Source: Comamonas sp. (GTDB lineage: Bacteria; Pseudomonadota; Gammaproteobacteria; Burkholderiales; Burkholderiaceae_C). Taken from it: 53,011 nt of DNA. The notes under the pieces were generated by a model. It was given only the letters and a program-made list of their open reading frames with translations. It did no database searches and had not been told where the DNA came from. Positions within the stretch are counted from its first letter, which is position 1. Each line of letters begins with the position of its first letter. A program made the translations under genes and the position numbers. Shown piece after piece: positions 36,757 through 47,092 of this stretch. The stretch spans positions 1 through 53,011 of the forward strand of contig JAJPEQ010000008.1 in the NCBI GenBank assembly GCA_021166775.1. Reading direction: 5' to 3'.

Positions 36757-37869
36757 ATGATCACCAATCTCCTCGACCTGGACCGCGACGCGCTCGCTGC
36801 ATTCTGTGGCCAGCTCGGGGAAAAGCCGTTTCGCGCCACACAGCTGTTTCGCTGGATCCACCAGCGCGGCGTGCAGGATTTTGACCAGATGACGGATCTG
36901 GCCAAGTCCTTTCGCGAAAAGCTCAAGGACTGCGCCTACATCGTGGCGCCACCTGTGGCCAAGGAGCACGTCTCGCAGGACGGCACGGTGAAGTGGCTGT
37001 TTGACGTGGGCCGCAACAACGCGATCGAAACCGTCTATATCCCCGAGGATGACCGCGGCACGCTGTGCGTTTCTTCGCAGGCCGGCTGCGCCGTGGGCTG
37101 CCGCTTCTGCTCCACCGGCCATCAGGGTTTCAGTCGGCACCTCACCGCCGGTGAGATCGTGGGGCAACTCTGGTGGGCCGAGCATGCGCTGCGCAAGCGC
37201 CTGGGTACCGACGAGCGCGTTGTCACCAACGTGGTGTTCATGGGCATGGGCGAGCCGATGAACAACTATCCGGCGCTGGTGCCCGCACTGCGCACCATGC
37301 TGGATGACCATGCCTACGGCCTGTCGCGCAGGCGCGTGACGGTCTCCACCTCGGGCGTGGTGCCGATGATCGACCGCCTCGCGCAGGACTGCCCGGTGGC
37401 GCTGGCGATCTCGCTGCATGCGCCGAGCGACGCCTTGCGCGACTCCCTGGTGCCGCTGAACCGCAAATTCCCGATAGCCGAGCTCCTGGGTGCGGCGCGC
37501 CGTTACCTGGAGGTGGCGCCGCGCGATTTCATCACCTTTGAATACTGCATGCTCGATGGCGTGAACGACCAGCCCGAGCACGCGCGCGAGTTGGTGGCGC
37601 TGATCAACGACAAGCGCTGGGAAGGCCTGTCGTGCAAGCTCAACCTGATTCCGTTCAATCCCTTCCCGCAGTCCGGTTTGCGCCGTTCCCCCAATGCCGC
37701 GATTGCGGCCTTTGCCAAGGTGCTGCTCGATGCTGGTGTGGTGACGACGGTGCGCAAGACGCGTGGCGACGACATCGACGCCGCCTGCGGGCAGCTCGCG
37801 GGCGAGGTGCAGGATCGCACGCGCGCCGCCGAGCGCATGGCCAAGCTGCGCGAGAGCGTGGCGCATTGA
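36757..37869 (+). CDS. rlmN: Dual-specificity 23S rRNA/tRNA adenine-C2 methyltransferase RlmN
   Basis: Radical-SAM enzyme that methylates A2503 of 23S rRNA and A37 of some tRNAs. The 370 residues have the 4Fe-4S motif C111-x3-C115-x2-C118 in [13 protein letters not shown], the [12 protein letters not shown]-contact motif, and the C-terminal methyl-carrying cysteine in DIDAACGQL. Start at ATG 36757 gives [15 protein letters not shown], typical for the family; no strong ribosome site is visible. ndk lies upstream, pilF 29 bases downstream. Confidence 0.96.
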   Translation: MITNLLDLDRDALAAFCGQLGEKPFRATQLFRWIHQRGVQDFDQMTDLAKSFREKLKDCAYIVAPPVAKEHVSQDGTVKWLFDVGRNNAIETVYIPEDDRGTLCVSSQAGCAVGCRFCSTGHQGFSRHLTAGEIVGQLWWAEHALRKRLGTDERVVTNVVFMGMGEPMNNYPALVPALRTMLDDHAYGLSRRRVTVSTSGVVPMIDRLAQDCPVALAISLHAPSDALRDSLVPLNRKFPIAELLGAARRYLEVAPRDFITFEYCMLDGVNDQPEHARELVALINDKRWEGLSCKLNLIPFNPFPQSGLRRSPNAAIAAFAKVLLDAGVVTTVRKTRGDDIDAACGQLAGEVQDRTRAAERMAKLRESVAH

Positions 37870-37898
37870 GCGGCCTCAACATGAAGGAGAAACAGGCA

Positions 37899-38726
37899 AT
37901 GGTCTCATGGCACTCGATGCTTCGCGGCGCGGGCAGCTGGCTGGCAATCATGCTGCTGGCGGCTTCTTCGCTTTCGTTGCAGGGGTGCGCCCATCAGCCT
38001 GCTTCTGGTGATGCCGGGGCCGCAGCCGTATCGGACAAGGGCGCCGGTACCGACGCCCGCAAGCGGGCGCATATCCGGCTCGAGCTGGCTGCCAGTTATC
38101 TGCAGTCGGGCAGGACCGACGTGGCTCTGGACGAAGCGCGTCAGGCAGTGGCGGCGGACCCCACCTACGCCGAAGCCTGGCATCTGCGTGGCTTGGTGTA
38201 CCTGGCTCAGCGGGAATGGGCCAGGGCGCAGTCGGATCTGGATCGTGCGCGCGAGCTCAAGCCGAATGATCCGGACATTCTGCACAACCTGGGCTGGCTG
38301 CGCTGCGAGCTGAAGGACTATGACGAGGCCGATGCCCTGTTCAAGCAGGCGTTGGCCACCCCGGGTTACACCGAGCGCGTGAAGACACAGGCGGCCCAGG
38401 GGGTGTGTTACGAGCGGGCGGGGCATTTGAAGCTGGCGCATGAAGCCCTGCTGCACGCCTATGAGTTTGATGCGCGCAATCCGGTCGTGGGCCTGCATCT
38501 TGCCTCCGTCATCTTTGCCCAGGGGGACGCCAAGCGGGCGCAGTTCTACATCCGGCGCGTGAACAACGGCGAGTATTCCGACGCGGCATCGCTGTGGCTG
38601 GGCATCAAGATCGAGCGTGCGCTCAAGGACACGCAAGCCATGGGCCAGCTGGCCGAGCAGTTGAACAAGCGCTACCCCTCGTCCAAGGAGGCTTTGGCCC
38701 TGGGCCGTGGAGCGTTTGATGAGTGA
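37899..38726 (+). CDS. pilF: Type IV pilus biogenesis/stability lipoprotein PilF (PilW)
   Basis: Outer-membrane lipoprotein needed for PilQ secretin assembly in type IV pilus systems. 275 residues: leader with lipobox LQGC (C30), then TPR repeats from about residue 55 to 225 (e.g. SYLQSGRTDVALDEARQAVA, LRGLVYLAQREWARAQSDLD). Start set at 37899 because AAGGAG (37884-37889) is spaced 9 bases ahead of it; the in-frame ATG at 37881 would contain that ribosome site. The rlmN-pilF-rodZ-ispG order is the same as in many Beta- and Gammaproteobacteria. Overlaps rodZ by 8 bases. Confidence 0.9.
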   Translation: MVSWHSMLRGAGSWLAIMLLAASSLSLQGCAHQPASGDAGAAAVSDKGAGTDARKRAHIRLELAASYLQSGRTDVALDEARQAVAADPTYAEAWHLRGLVYLAQREWARAQSDLDRARELKPNDPDILHNLGWLRCELKDYDEADALFKQALATPGYTERVKTQAAQGVCYERAGHLKLAHEALLHAYEFDARNPVVGLHLASVIFAQGDAKRAQFYIRRVNNGEYSDAASLWLGIKIERALKDTQAMGQLAEQLNKRYPSSKEALALGRGAFDE

Positions 38727-39663
38727 GACCGTATCCGGCGTGCCGCAGGAAGATCAGACCGCGTCCGTGGCGGATGTGGGCGCGCCCACGACGGCGGGGC
38801 GTCTGCTCGCCGCCCGGCGCGAGGACGCGGGCCTGCATCTGGCGGCGCTGGCGGCCACGCTCAAGGTGCCGCTGCACAAGCTGCAGGCGCTGGAAGACGA
38901 TCGGTACGACACGTTCGATGACGTCGTCTTCCTGCGCGCGCTTGCCTCCAGTGTCTGCCGCGTGCTCAAGATGGATGCGAGCCCGGTGCTGGCCCTGCTG
39001 CCGCAGAGCGCCCCTGTGGCGCTCAAGGACCAGCAGGGCTTGAACGCCCGCTTCAAGGAGGCCGGGAGCCGCTCGGATGGCGCCGGAGCGCTGGGCCTGC
39101 CGATGTCGCGCCTGACCGCGCTTGCCGTGATTGCGCTGCTGGCGGCCGCGCTGGTGATGGCGTTCATCCCGCGCGGCGACAACGCCGCCTTGGCGCTGCC
39201 GCAGACCGAGACCGAAGCCGAGACCCCGCCCGCGCAGGCGCCTGAGCCGGTTGCGGCGCCGACCCACGAGGCAGCGTCCCCTGGGGCACCGCTTGCCGCC
39301 ACCGGTCCCGCGCCGGGCAGCGTTCCCCGGGCCGCGGTCGCGGCACTGCCGGACAAGGCCGCCGCAACTCAGCCGGAAGAACCCCCAGCCGAGCCCGTGT
39401 TGGCCGCTTCGACCGCCACGACGGCAGCCGATTCGCTGGTCATACAGGCGCGCGAACAGACCTGGGTGCAGGTCCGCGATCCCAAGGGCACGGTATTGGC
39501 CGAGCGCACCTTGCACAAGGGTGATCGCTATGCGGCGCAAGGCAGCGGTCCCTGGTCCGTCGTGATCGGGCGTGCCGATGCGGCCGATGTGACGGTGCGG
39601 GGCCAGCCCGTGGATTTGAGTGCCATCGCGCGCAGCAACGTCGCGCGGTTCGAGGTGAAGTGA
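38719..39663 (+). CDS. rodZ: Cytoskeletal membrane protein RodZ
   Basis: Links MreB to the membrane in rod-shape control. 314 residues: a cytoplasmic helix-turn-helix domain (~25-100; GRLLAARREDAGLHLAALAA, VPLHKLQALEDDRYDTF), one membrane helix (~135-152, LTALAVIALLAAALVMAFIP), a long Ala/Pro periplasmic linker, and a C-terminal DUF4115-like domain (LVIQAREQTWVQVRDPKGTV). The ATG at 38719 lies inside the end of pilF; the GTG at 38707 is a possible alternative. ispG starts directly after the stop. Confidence 0.92.
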   Translation: MSETVSGVPQEDQTASVADVGAPTTAGRLLAARREDAGLHLAALAATLKVPLHKLQALEDDRYDTFDDVVFLRALASSVCRVLKMDASPVLALLPQSAPVALKDQQGLNARFKEAGSRSDGAGALGLPMSRLTALAVIALLAAALVMAFIPRGDNAALALPQTETEAETPPAQAPEPVAAPTHEAASPGAPLAATGPAPGSVPRAAVAALPDKAAATQPEEPPAEPVLAASTATTAADSLVIQAREQTWVQVRDPKGTVLAERTLHKGDRYAAQGSGPWSVVIGRADAADVTVRGQPVDLSAIARSNVARFEVK

Positions 39664-40941
39664 ATGCAGATGTCTGAAGCAGGCGCGCCGATTCCCATGG
39701 TGGCGCCGGCGCCGCGCCATTCGCGCCAGGCGCGCGTGGTCTGGGGCGACAAGGTGATCACGGTGGGTGGCGACGCGCCGGTGCGCGTGCAGTCCATGAC
39801 GAATACCGATACCGCCGACGTCAAGGCGACGGTGATGCAGGTGCGCCAGCTCGCGCTGGCCGGCTCCGAGTTCGTGCGCATCACGGTCAACACGCCCGAG
39901 GCGGCGGCGGCCGTTCCCGAGATCCGTGAGCGCCTCGACCGGATGGGTGAATTCGTCCCGCTGGTAGGTGATTTCCACTACAACGGACACCGGCTGCTCA
40001 CCGATTTCCCGGAGTGCGCACGCACACTCTCCAAGTACCGCATCAACCCGGGCAACGTCGGCAAGGGCGACAAGCACGACAAGCAGTTCGCCCAGATGAT
40101 CGAGGCGGCGCTGAGGTGGGACAAACCCGTGCGCATCGGCGTGAACTGGGGCAGTCTCGATCAGGATCTGCTCACCGGCCTCATGGATGAAAACGGCACG
40201 CGCGCCCAGCCCTGGGATGCGCGCCAGGTGATGTACGAGGCGCTGGTGCGCTCGGCGATTTCCTCGGCCCGGCGCGCCGAGGAGCTGGGCATGAACGGTG
40301 ACCAGGTGATCCTCTCGTGCAAGGTCAGCGGCGTGCAGGATCTGATTGCGGTGTACCGCGCGCTGGCAAAGCGCTGCGACTACGCCCTGCACCTGGGCTT
40401 GACGGAAGCCGGCATGGGTGCCAAGGGCATCGTCGCCTCGACCGCGGCCATGGCCATGCTGCTGCAGGAGGGCATAGGCGACACCATCCGCGTCTCGCTC
40501 ACGCCCAAGCCCGGCGAGCCGCGCACGCAGGAGGTGCTCGTGGCCACCGAGATCCTGCAGTCGCTCGGCCTGCGCGCGTTCGCGCCCAGCGTGACGGCCT
40601 GCCCGGGTTGCGGGCGTACCACCAGCACCACGTTCCAGGAGCTGGCCAAGCAGATCGACGACTACCTGCGCGCACAGATGCCCCTGTGGCGCACGCGCTA
40701 CCCCGGCGTGGAGAAGCTGCGTGTGGCCGTCATGGGCTGCATCGTCAACGGGCCGGGCGAGAGCAAGCACGCGGACATCGGCATCAGCCTGCCGGGCACG
40801 GGCGAAGCTCCCGCGGCGCCCGTGTACATCGACGGACAGAAGGCCACCACCTTGCGCGGCGAGCACATCGCCACCGAATTCCAGCAGCTCGTGCAGGACT
40901 ACGTGGAGCGCCGTTACGGGCTGGCAGCGGGTGCGACCTGA
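39664..40941 (+). CDS. ispG: 4-hydroxy-3-methylbut-2-enyl diphosphate synthase IspG (GcpE)
   Basis: Iron-sulfur enzyme of the MEP isoprenoid pathway; reduces MEcPP to HMBPP. 425 residues, consistent with the longer proteobacterial form with an insert. The cluster cysteines are in [14 protein letters not shown] and [12 protein letters not shown]. Other signatures: [27 protein letters not shown] and [13 protein letters not shown]. Starts on the base after the rodZ stop, so it is translationally coupled; a second ATG two codons in is possible. A palindromic repeat follows before hisS. Confidence 0.96.
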   Translation: MQMSEAGAPIPMVAPAPRHSRQARVVWGDKVITVGGDAPVRVQSMTNTDTADVKATVMQVRQLALAGSEFVRITVNTPEAAAAVPEIRERLDRMGEFVPLVGDFHYNGHRLLTDFPECARTLSKYRINPGNVGKGDKHDKQFAQMIEAALRWDKPVRIGVNWGSLDQDLLTGLMDENGTRAQPWDARQVMYEALVRSAISSARRAEELGMNGDQVILSCKVSGVQDLIAVYRALAKRCDYALHLGLTEAGMGAKGIVASTAAMAMLLQEGIGDTIRVSLTPKPGEPRTQEVLVATEILQSLGLRAFAPSVTACPGCGRTTSTTFQELAKQIDDYLRAQMPLWRTRYPGVEKLRVAVMGCIVNGPGESKHADIGISLPGTGEAPAAPVYIDGQKATTLRGEHIATEFQQLVQDYVERRYGLAAGAT

Positions 40942-40950
40942 CGCTTTATC

Positions 40951-41010
40951 CCCATGAAAAAGTGAGCTGTTGGCGCTTGCTGGATAAGCGCCAGAGCCTG
41001 TTTTTATATA
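40951..41010 (+). repeat. Short palindromic repeat, copy 4 (between ispG and hisS)
   Basis: AGTGAGCTGTTGGCGCTTG, loop, AAGCGCCAGAGCCTG then TTTTTATA. Perfect stem GGCGCTT/AAGCGCC (40972-40978 with 40986-40992), 7-base loop. Aligned to the reverse complement of copy 2, about two thirds of 45 positions agree. It fills nearly the whole 82-base ispG-hisS gap. The T run begins eight bases after the stem, so it may weakly terminate or attenuate. Confidence 0.72.
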
Positions 41011-41023
41011 AATTTCCGATACC

Positions 41024-42313
41024 ATGCAAAGACTGGCCGCCATCAAGGGCATGAACGACATCCTGCCGCCGGATTCCGCGCGCTGGGAGTGGCTGGAGTC
41101 CGTGGTGCGCTCGCTCATGCAGCGCTACGCCTACCGCGCCATCCGCACACCCATCGTCGAGCCGACGGCGCTTTTCGTGCGCGGGCTCGGGCAGGTGACC
41201 GACATCGTCGAGAAGGAGATGTATTCCTTCGAGGACCGGCTCAACGGTGAACAGCTTACGCTGCGCCCCGAGGCCACGGCCGGTGTGGTGCGCGCGGTGG
41301 TCGAGCATTCCCTGCTGCACGATGGCGGCAAGCGCCTGTATTACATGGGGCCGATGTTTCGCCACGAGCGCCCCCAGCGCGGGCGCTATCGGCAGTTTCA
41401 CCAGATCGGCGCCGAGGCGCTGGGTTTCCCGGGCGCCGAGATGGATGCCGAGATCATCCTGCTGGCGCATGCGCTCTGGGCCGAGCTGGGTCTGCAGGGC
41501 GTGCGGCTGGAGCTCAACAGCCTGGGCCAACCCGACGAGCGCAAGGCGCACCGCGCGGCGCTGATCGCCCATTTCGAGCAGCACCGCGGGCGGCTCGATG
41601 AGGACGCACAGCGGCGCCTGTACACCAACCCGCTGCGCATCCTCGACACCAAGAACCCGGACATGCAGGCCGTGGTCGAATCCGCCCCCCAGCTCATGGA
41701 TTACCTGGGCGATGCCTCGCGCCAGCACCTGCAGACCGTGCAATCCATCCTCGATGCCGCCGGGGTGGCGTGGCGCATCAACCCGCGCCTGGTGCGCGGC
41801 ATGGACTACTACAACCTCACGGTGTTCGAGTTCGTCACCGACCAGCTCGGCGCCCAGGGCACGATCTGCGGCGGCGGCCGCTACGACTACCTGATCGAGG
41901 AGATGGGCGGCAAGCCCGCACCCGCCGTGGGTTGGGCGCTGGGCGTGGAGCGCGTGCTCGAACTGCTCAGGGAGCAGCAGCGCGAGACCCCGGCCGCCCC
42001 CCTCGACGCCTATGCCGTGGTGGCCGATGCCGCGTTCCTGCCCGCCGTCATGGCCTTGCTGCAGCGGCTTCGCCTGCATGGCGTTGCTGTGCAGATGCAC
42101 AGCGGCGCTGCCCAGGCGCAGGGGCTGGGCAGCATCAAGGCGCAATTCAAGAAGGCCGATGCCAGTGGCGCGCGGTTTGCTCTTGTATTCGGAGCGGATG
42201 AAATGCAGGCGGGGGCCGTTGCCGTCAAGCCTCTGCGCGAGGCCGGCGAGCAGAAACAGCTCTCGCTGACCGACGTGGCCGCGCTGGCGTCCAGCCTACA
42301 ATCCGCGCGCTGA
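41024..42313 (+). CDS. hisS: Histidyl-tRNA synthetase
   Basis: Class II aminoacyl-tRNA synthetase charging tRNA-His. 429 residues: motif 1 near the N-terminus ([17 protein letters not shown]), motif 2 [20 protein letters not shown], histidine-A loop [16 protein letters not shown], motif 3 [16 protein letters not shown], and the C-terminal anticodon-binding domain (from ~330). The start is 7 bases after an AT-rich stretch and just past the repeat; no good ribosome site is visible. Its paralogue hisZ lies 8 kb downstream. Confidence 0.97.
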   Translation: MQRLAAIKGMNDILPPDSARWEWLESVVRSLMQRYAYRAIRTPIVEPTALFVRGLGQVTDIVEKEMYSFEDRLNGEQLTLRPEATAGVVRAVVEHSLLHDGGKRLYYMGPMFRHERPQRGRYRQFHQIGAEALGFPGAEMDAEIILLAHALWAELGLQGVRLELNSLGQPDERKAHRAALIAHFEQHRGRLDEDAQRRLYTNPLRILDTKNPDMQAVVESAPQLMDYLGDASRQHLQTVQSILDAAGVAWRINPRLVRGMDYYNLTVFEFVTDQLGAQGTICGGGRYDYLIEEMGGKPAPAVGWALGVERVLELLREQQRETPAAPLDAYAVVADAAFLPAVMALLQRLRLHGVAVQMHSGAAQAQGLGSIKAQFKKADASGARFALVFGADEMQAGAVAVKPLREAGEQKQLSLTDVAALASSLQSAR

Positions 42314-42329
42314 AACGAAAGACCGCACG

Positions 42330-42989
42330 ATGGCACACCATTTCGACCTCGAAGAACAGGAACAGATCGCCCAGTTCAAGCATTTCTGGGACACCTGGGG
42401 CACGCTCATCACCTGGACCGTCATCGTCGTCATGGGCAGCCTCGCCGCGTGGAATGGCTACCGTTACTGGCAGGGCCGTCAGGCGCAGCAGGCGGTGGCG
42501 ATGATGGAGGCGGTCGAAGTCGCCGCGCAAGCCAAGGACCTCGATCGCGTACAGCAGATTTTTGGCGATCTGCGCAAGGACTATCCGCGTACCGCGCAGG
42601 CGGGGCAGGCCGGGCTGCTGGCCGCGCAGGAATATGCCAATGCCGGGCGTTGGAAAGAAGCCCAGGCGGCGCTGACCTGGGTGGTGGACAACGCGAGCGA
42701 TGACGGCTATGTGGCGCTTGCCCGTCTGCGGCTGGCCGCGGTGCTGATGCAGGAAAAGTCCTATGACCAGGCCTTGGCGCAGTTGTCGTCCGCCTTTCCG
42801 CCGGAATTTGCCGCCGTGGTGGCCGACCGCAAGGGAGACGTGCTCAATCTGCAGGGCAGGAAGCAGGAGGCGATCGAGCAATACCGCCGCGCCTGGGATG
42901 CGCTGGGCGAGCAGGCGAGCTATCGCCAGGTCGTGCAGGCCAAGCTCGACGCGCTGGGCGCCGCCACGCCCGCCAAGGGAGGCGCATGA
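42330..42989 (+). CDS. yfgM: YfgM-like tetratricopeptide membrane protein
   Basis: 219 residues: a short acidic N-terminus (HFDLEEQEQIAQFKHFWDTW), one membrane helix (~25-44) with the YfgM/UPF0070 pattern, then TPR-like helical repeats in the periplasm. In E. coli YfgM works with PpiD at the SecYEG translocon as a periplasmic chaperone partner. The position hisS-yfgM-bamB-der matches the gammaproteobacterial order and supports the name. The stop overlaps the bamB start. Confidence 0.9.
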   Translation: MAHHFDLEEQEQIAQFKHFWDTWGTLITWTVIVVMGSLAAWNGYRYWQGRQAQQAVAMMEAVEVAAQAKDLDRVQQIFGDLRKDYPRTAQAGQAGLLAAQEYANAGRWKEAQAALTWVVDNASDDGYVALARLRLAAVLMQEKSYDQALAQLSSAFPPEFAAVVADRKGDVLNLQGRKQEAIEQYRRAWDALGEQASYRQVVQAKLDALGAATPAKGGA

Positions 42990-44125
42990 TGGTTGCGGCA
43001 AACCGTACGCTGCGCCTGCTGGCGACCTGCGCCGTCGTGGCCTCGGCCCTGATCCTGGGCGCCTGCGGTTCATCCAGGCCCAAGCCGGTGGAGTTGGGCG
43101 CGGTCGTTCCCCTGCTTCCCGTGCACCTGGCCTGGCAGACCCAGATCGGTTCGGTGGACAGGCTGGTGCTCGCGCCTGCCGTGCAGGGCGATACCGTCGT
43201 GCTCGCTTCGGAAGGAGGCACGGTCACGGCGCTGGATGCGCGCAGTGGCGCAAGCCTCTGGCGGGTACAGCTCGCCGATACGCTGTCGGCCGGTGTCGGC
43301 AGCGACGGCCAGCGTGCCGCCGTGATTTCCCGCGGCCGCGAACTGATCGTCATGCAGGCGGGGCGTGAGCTCTGGCGCAAACCTCTGCCGGCGCAGACGT
43401 TCACGGCGCCGCTGGTAGCGGGCGGGCGCGTCTTCGTGATGACGGCCGATCGTTCGGTGATGGCGTTTGACGGCAGAAGCGGCGCCAGCCTGTGGAACCA
43501 GCAGCGCCAGGGCGAAACCCTGGTGTTGCGCGAAAACGGCCTCTTGATGGCCGTCGGCGATACGCTGGTGGCCGGCATTTCCGGGCGCATGGTGGGGTTC
43601 GATCCTGATTCCGGAATGGTGCGCTGGGAGGCACCGCTCGCCACGCCGCGCGGTGCCAACGACGTCGAGCGCCTGGTGGAAGTGGTGGGTAGCGTGAGTC
43701 GTGAAGGCAGCGTGGTTTGCGCCCGGGCGTTTCAGGCGGCCGTGGGCTGTGTGGACGCCGCTCGCGGTGCCTTGCTCTGGACACGACCCGCGCATGGCGC
43801 CCGCGGCATCGATGGCGATGCGCAGGCGCTGTATGGCACCGAAAGCAACGGCCTCGTGCAGGCGTGGAAACGTGCCGACGGCTCGCCCCTGTGGACCTGG
43901 CAGCAGCTGCGCTATCGCCATCTCACGGCACCGCTGTTGTTGGGGCGCTCGGTGGTGATCGGCGACAGCACGGGCCTTGTGCACCTGCTGTCCAAGGAAG
44001 ACGGCTCGCCGCTGAACCGCTTGACGACGGACAGCTCAGGCGTGGCCGCAGCACCCGTGGCGGCAGGCAAGACCTTGGTTGTGGTCACGCGCCAGGGCGG
44101 CGTCTATGGCTTTCGACCGGATTGA
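42986..44125 (+). CDS. bamB: Outer-membrane assembly lipoprotein BamB
   Basis: Scaffold lipoprotein of the BAM complex that inserts beta-barrel proteins. 379 residues: signal with lipobox LGAC (C27), then an eight-bladed beta-propeller seen as repeated GxVxALDxxSGxxLWR units (e.g. GTVTALDARSGASLWRVQLA, SVMAFDGRSGASLWNQQRQG), ending VVVTRQGGVYGFRPD. Two ATG codons in tandem (42986 and 42989); the AGGGAGG ribosome site (42976-42982) is better spaced for the second. ATGA overlap with yfgM. Confidence 0.94.
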   Translation: MMVAANRTLRLLATCAVVASALILGACGSSRPKPVELGAVVPLLPVHLAWQTQIGSVDRLVLAPAVQGDTVVLASEGGTVTALDARSGASLWRVQLADTLSAGVGSDGQRAAVISRGRELIVMQAGRELWRKPLPAQTFTAPLVAGGRVFVMTADRSVMAFDGRSGASLWNQQRQGETLVLRENGLLMAVGDTLVAGISGRMVGFDPDSGMVRWEAPLATPRGANDVERLVEVVGSVSREGSVVCARAFQAAVGCVDAARGALLWTRPAHGARGIDGDAQALYGTESNGLVQAWKRADGSPLWTWQQLRYRHLTAPLLLGRSVVIGDSTGLVHLLSKEDGSPLNRLTTDSSGVAAAPVAAGKTLVVVTRQGGVYGFRPD

Positions 44126-44137
44126 CAGGACGATTTC

Positions 44138-45484
44138 GTGAAGCCAGTCATCGCCCTCGTGGGGCGAACCAATGTCGGCAAATCGACGCTCTTCAATCGC
44201 CTCACGCGCTCGCGCGATGCGATCGTGGCGGATGCTGCCGGACTGACGCGTGATCGTCACTACGGCCTTGGACGGCTGGGGAAGCACGAATACATCGTCG
44301 TCGATACCGGCGGTTTCGAGCCCGATGCGGACAGTGGCATCTATCGCGAGATGGCGCGGCAGACCGAGCAGGCGATCGCCGAAGCCGATGTCGTCATTTT
44401 CGTGGTGGACGTGCGCGCGGGCCTCTCGGCGCAAGACCATGACATTGCCGTGTACCTGCGTCGGTTGGGCAGACCCTGCGTGCTCGCGGGCAACAAGGCC
44501 GAAGGCATGCAGGAAAGCGCCTTGCTCGGCGAGTTCTATGAACTCGGCCTGGGGCAGGTGCACCCGGTGTCGGCCGCGCATGGGCAGGGCATACGCAGCC
44601 TGCTGGAAGCCGCGCTGGAGCCTCTGGCGCTGCCCGAGCCCGACGACGGCGATGCGCTGCAGGATCAAGGGAACGCCATACGCCTTGCGGTGGCGGGTCG
44701 GCCTAATGTAGGCAAGTCCACCTTGATCAATGCCTGGCTGGGGGAAGAACGCCTCGTGGCGTTTGACTTGCCGGGCACGACGCGCGATGCCATCACGGTG
44801 CCGTTCGAATACCGCGGCCAGAAATACGAGCTGGTCGATACCGCGGGGCTGCGCCGCCGTGGCAAGGTGTTCGAGACCATCGAGAAATTTTCGGTCGTCA
44901 AGACCCTGCGGGCGATCGAATCGGCGCACGTGGTGCTGCTGCTGCTCGATGCCACTCAGGGCGTGACGGACCAGGATGCGCACATCGCTGGTTACATCCT
45001 TGAGAGCGGTCGCGCCGTCGTGGTGGCCGTGAACAAGTGGGATGCAGTGGACGATTACCAGCGCCAGCAGGTCCAGCGCTCGATCGAGAACCGGCTGGCC
45101 TTCATGAAATTTGCCACGATCCACTTCATTTCAGCCTCTCGCAGGCAAGGGATCGCCGCCCTCTGGGACTCGATCCGCAAGGCGTATCACGCCTCGGTCT
45201 GCAAGATGCCGACGCCGGTGCTCACGCGCGTATTGCTGGAATCGGTGCAGTTTCAGACCCCCAAGCGCTCAGGCGGCTCCCGGCCAAAACCCCGTTACGC
45301 GCACCAGGGGGGCATGAATCCGCCGGTCATCGTCGTCCATGGCAATTCTCTGGAGCATCTGACCGACGCCTACAAGCGTTTCCTCGAAGGGCGCTTTCGC
45401 AAGCAGTTCGACCTGGTGGGCACGCCGCTGAGGGTGGAATTCAAGACGTCGAAAAACCCCTATACCGACAAAAACGGCACTTGA
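44138..45484 (+). CDS. der: Ribosome-assembly GTPase Der (EngA)
   Basis: Essential GTPase in 50S subunit assembly. 448 residues with two tandem GTPase domains: the first P-loop is GRTNVGKST (Thr in place of the usual Pro), the second GRPNVGKST at ~188; G3/G4 motifs DTGG, NKAEG and DTAGLR, NKWD; then the KH-like C-terminal domain. GTG start at 44138 with AGGA 7 bases upstream. Follows bamB by 12 bases. Confidence 0.97.
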   Translation: MKPVIALVGRTNVGKSTLFNRLTRSRDAIVADAAGLTRDRHYGLGRLGKHEYIVVDTGGFEPDADSGIYREMARQTEQAIAEADVVIFVVDVRAGLSAQDHDIAVYLRRLGRPCVLAGNKAEGMQESALLGEFYELGLGQVHPVSAAHGQGIRSLLEAALEPLALPEPDDGDALQDQGNAIRLAVAGRPNVGKSTLINAWLGEERLVAFDLPGTTRDAITVPFEYRGQKYELVDTAGLRRRGKVFETIEKFSVVKTLRAIESAHVVLLLLDATQGVTDQDAHIAGYILESGRAVVVAVNKWDAVDDYQRQQVQRSIENRLAFMKFATIHFISASRRQGIAALWDSIRKAYHASVCKMPTPVLTRVLLESVQFQTPKRSGGSRPKPRYAHQGGMNPPVIVVHGNSLEHLTDAYKRFLEGRFRKQFDLVGTPLRVEFKTSKNPYTDKNGT

Positions 45485-45573
45485 AAATGTGCCTTGCCGC
45501 CCGCACTCTGTCAGTTCGGGTTGCTGTGGTAAGGTGACGCACCACAACAACAGTTTTGAACACGGAGCATATC

Positions 45574-45822
45574 GTGAGCAACAAAGGCCAACTACTTCAA
45601 GATCCGTTCCTGAATGCGCTGCGGCGCGAGCACGTGCCGGTATCCATCTATCTTGTCAATGGCATCAAGCTGCAGGGACAGATCGAGTCCTTCGATCAGT
45701 ATGTGGTTTTGCTGCGCAATACCGTCACGCAGATGGTCTACAAGCACGCCATTTCGACCATCGTTCCAGGTCGTGCCGTCAACTTCGCTGCGGCGGAAAC
45801 GGCCGAACCTGGCGAGCAATAA
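45574..45822 (+). CDS. hfq: RNA chaperone Hfq
   Basis: Hexameric Sm-like protein that pairs small RNAs with their targets. 82 residues from the GTG at 45574: [20 protein letters not shown], Sm1 ([20 protein letters not shown]) and Sm2 ([11 protein letters not shown]), and a short, acidic tail ([10 protein letters not shown]). CGGAG (45563-45567) is correctly spaced for this GTG; the earlier in-frame ATG at 45556 would put that site inside the gene. Followed by hflX, as in most proteobacteria. Confidence 0.97.
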   Translation: MSNKGQLLQDPFLNALRREHVPVSIYLVNGIKLQGQIESFDQYVVLLRNTVTQMVYKHAISTIVPGRAVNFAAAETAEPGEQ

Positions 45823-45874
45823 GCATCGTGGTACAGGGTAAGGCCGTGCCCCTGCTCATTGCCGGGGCGCTGCC

Positions 45875-47044
45875 GTGAGTGCGTTGTCCCATTCGCCCGA
45901 AGCAGCCACGCCGGTGCTTCTCGTGGGCGTGGATCTTGGCGCAGACGCCTTCGATGCACAGTTGCAGGAGCTGGCGCTGCTCTCATGCAGCGCCGGGCTC
46001 GATCCTGTTGCCCGGCTGACGTGCAAGCGCAAGGCGCCCGACGCTGCGCTTTTCGTCGGAAGTGGCAAGGTCGAGGAGATCGGTGCGCTGGCGCGCGGGC
46101 ACGGGGTGCAGGAAATCATTTTCGACCAGGCTTTGAGCCCGGCGCAGCAGCGCAATCTGGAGCAGCAGCTTCAGATGCCGGTCTACGACCGGACCATGCT
46201 CATTTTGGAAATCTTTGCCCAGCGCGCGCGCAGCTACGAGGGCAAGCTCCAGGTGGAATTGGCGCGCCTGCAGTACCTCAGCACACGGTTGGTGCGCCGC
46301 TGGACGCACTTGGAACGTCAGCGCGGCGGCATCGGTGCGCGCGGTGGCCCGGGTGAGCGTCAGATCGAGCTGGATCGGCGCATGATCGCAGACACCATCA
46401 AGCGTACGCGAGAGCGCCTCGTCAAAGTGCAGCGCCAGCGCGCCACGCAGCGGCGTCAGCGCGAGCGTCGCGAGACCTTCAGTGTTTCGCTGGTGGGTTA
46501 CACCAACGCCGGCAAATCCACGCTCTTCAATGCGCTTGTCAAGGCGCATGCCTATGCCGCCGACCAGTTGTTCGCCACGCTTGACACCACCACCCGGCGC
46601 CTGTATCTGGGCGAACAGGCGGGGTCGATTTCGCTGTCCGACACGGTCGGTTTCATTCGTGATCTGCCCCACGGCCTGATCAGCGCCTTCAAGGCCACGC
46701 TGCAGGAAGCGGCGGACGCCGACCTGTTGTTGCATGTCGTTGATGCGGCCAACCCCGCCTACCCGCAGCAGATCGCGCAGGTGCAGGAAGTGCTTGCTGA
46801 AATTGGTGCGGCTGATGTGGCGCAAATTCTGGTTTTCAACAAGGTGGATGCTCTGGCATCATCGGCGCAGCCCCTGGGCGCCCACGACGACTATGAATGG
46901 GAGGGGCGCAGGCTGCAACGCCTGTTCGTCAGTGCGCACACCGGTGAAGGGCTCGCGGCTCTCAGGCTTGCGCTGGCGGCGCAGGCTGCTCGCGCGCATG
47001 GCGTGCAGGGCGAAGAGCCGCATGCAATGCCCGCACTACATTGA
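45875..47044 (+). CDS. hflX: Ribosome-splitting GTPase HflX
   Basis: GTPase that binds the 50S subunit and rescues stalled ribosomes under stress. 389 residues: N-terminal HflX domain with DAALFVGSGKVEEI and IIFDQALSPAQQRNLEQQL, coiled-coil linker containing GGIGARGGPGERQIELDRR, and the G domain with P-loop VGYTNAGKSTLFNAL, DTVGFIRDLP and FNKVD. GTG start at 45875, 52 bases after hfq; ribosome site is poor. The C-terminal domain is short. Confidence 0.95.
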   Translation: MSALSHSPEAATPVLLVGVDLGADAFDAQLQELALLSCSAGLDPVARLTCKRKAPDAALFVGSGKVEEIGALARGHGVQEIIFDQALSPAQQRNLEQQLQMPVYDRTMLILEIFAQRARSYEGKLQVELARLQYLSTRLVRRWTHLERQRGGIGARGGPGERQIELDRRMIADTIKRTRERLVKVQRQRATQRRQRERRETFSVSLVGYTNAGKSTLFNALVKAHAYAADQLFATLDTTTRRLYLGEQAGSISLSDTVGFIRDLPHGLISAFKATLQEAADADLLLHVVDAANPAYPQQIAQVQEVLAEIGAADVAQILVFNKVDALASSAQPLGAHDDYEWEGRRLQRLFVSAHTGEGLAALRLALAAQAARAHGVQGEEPHAMPALH

Positions 47045-47092
47045 GACCTCGATTGCCGGGACAATACAAGCACAAGCGTTTGCTATCAACCA

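Noticed and set aside
47063-47092. AAGCGTTTGCTATCAA similar to part of the repeat before hflK
   Set aside because: The second stem arm is missing and the alignment needs a gap.
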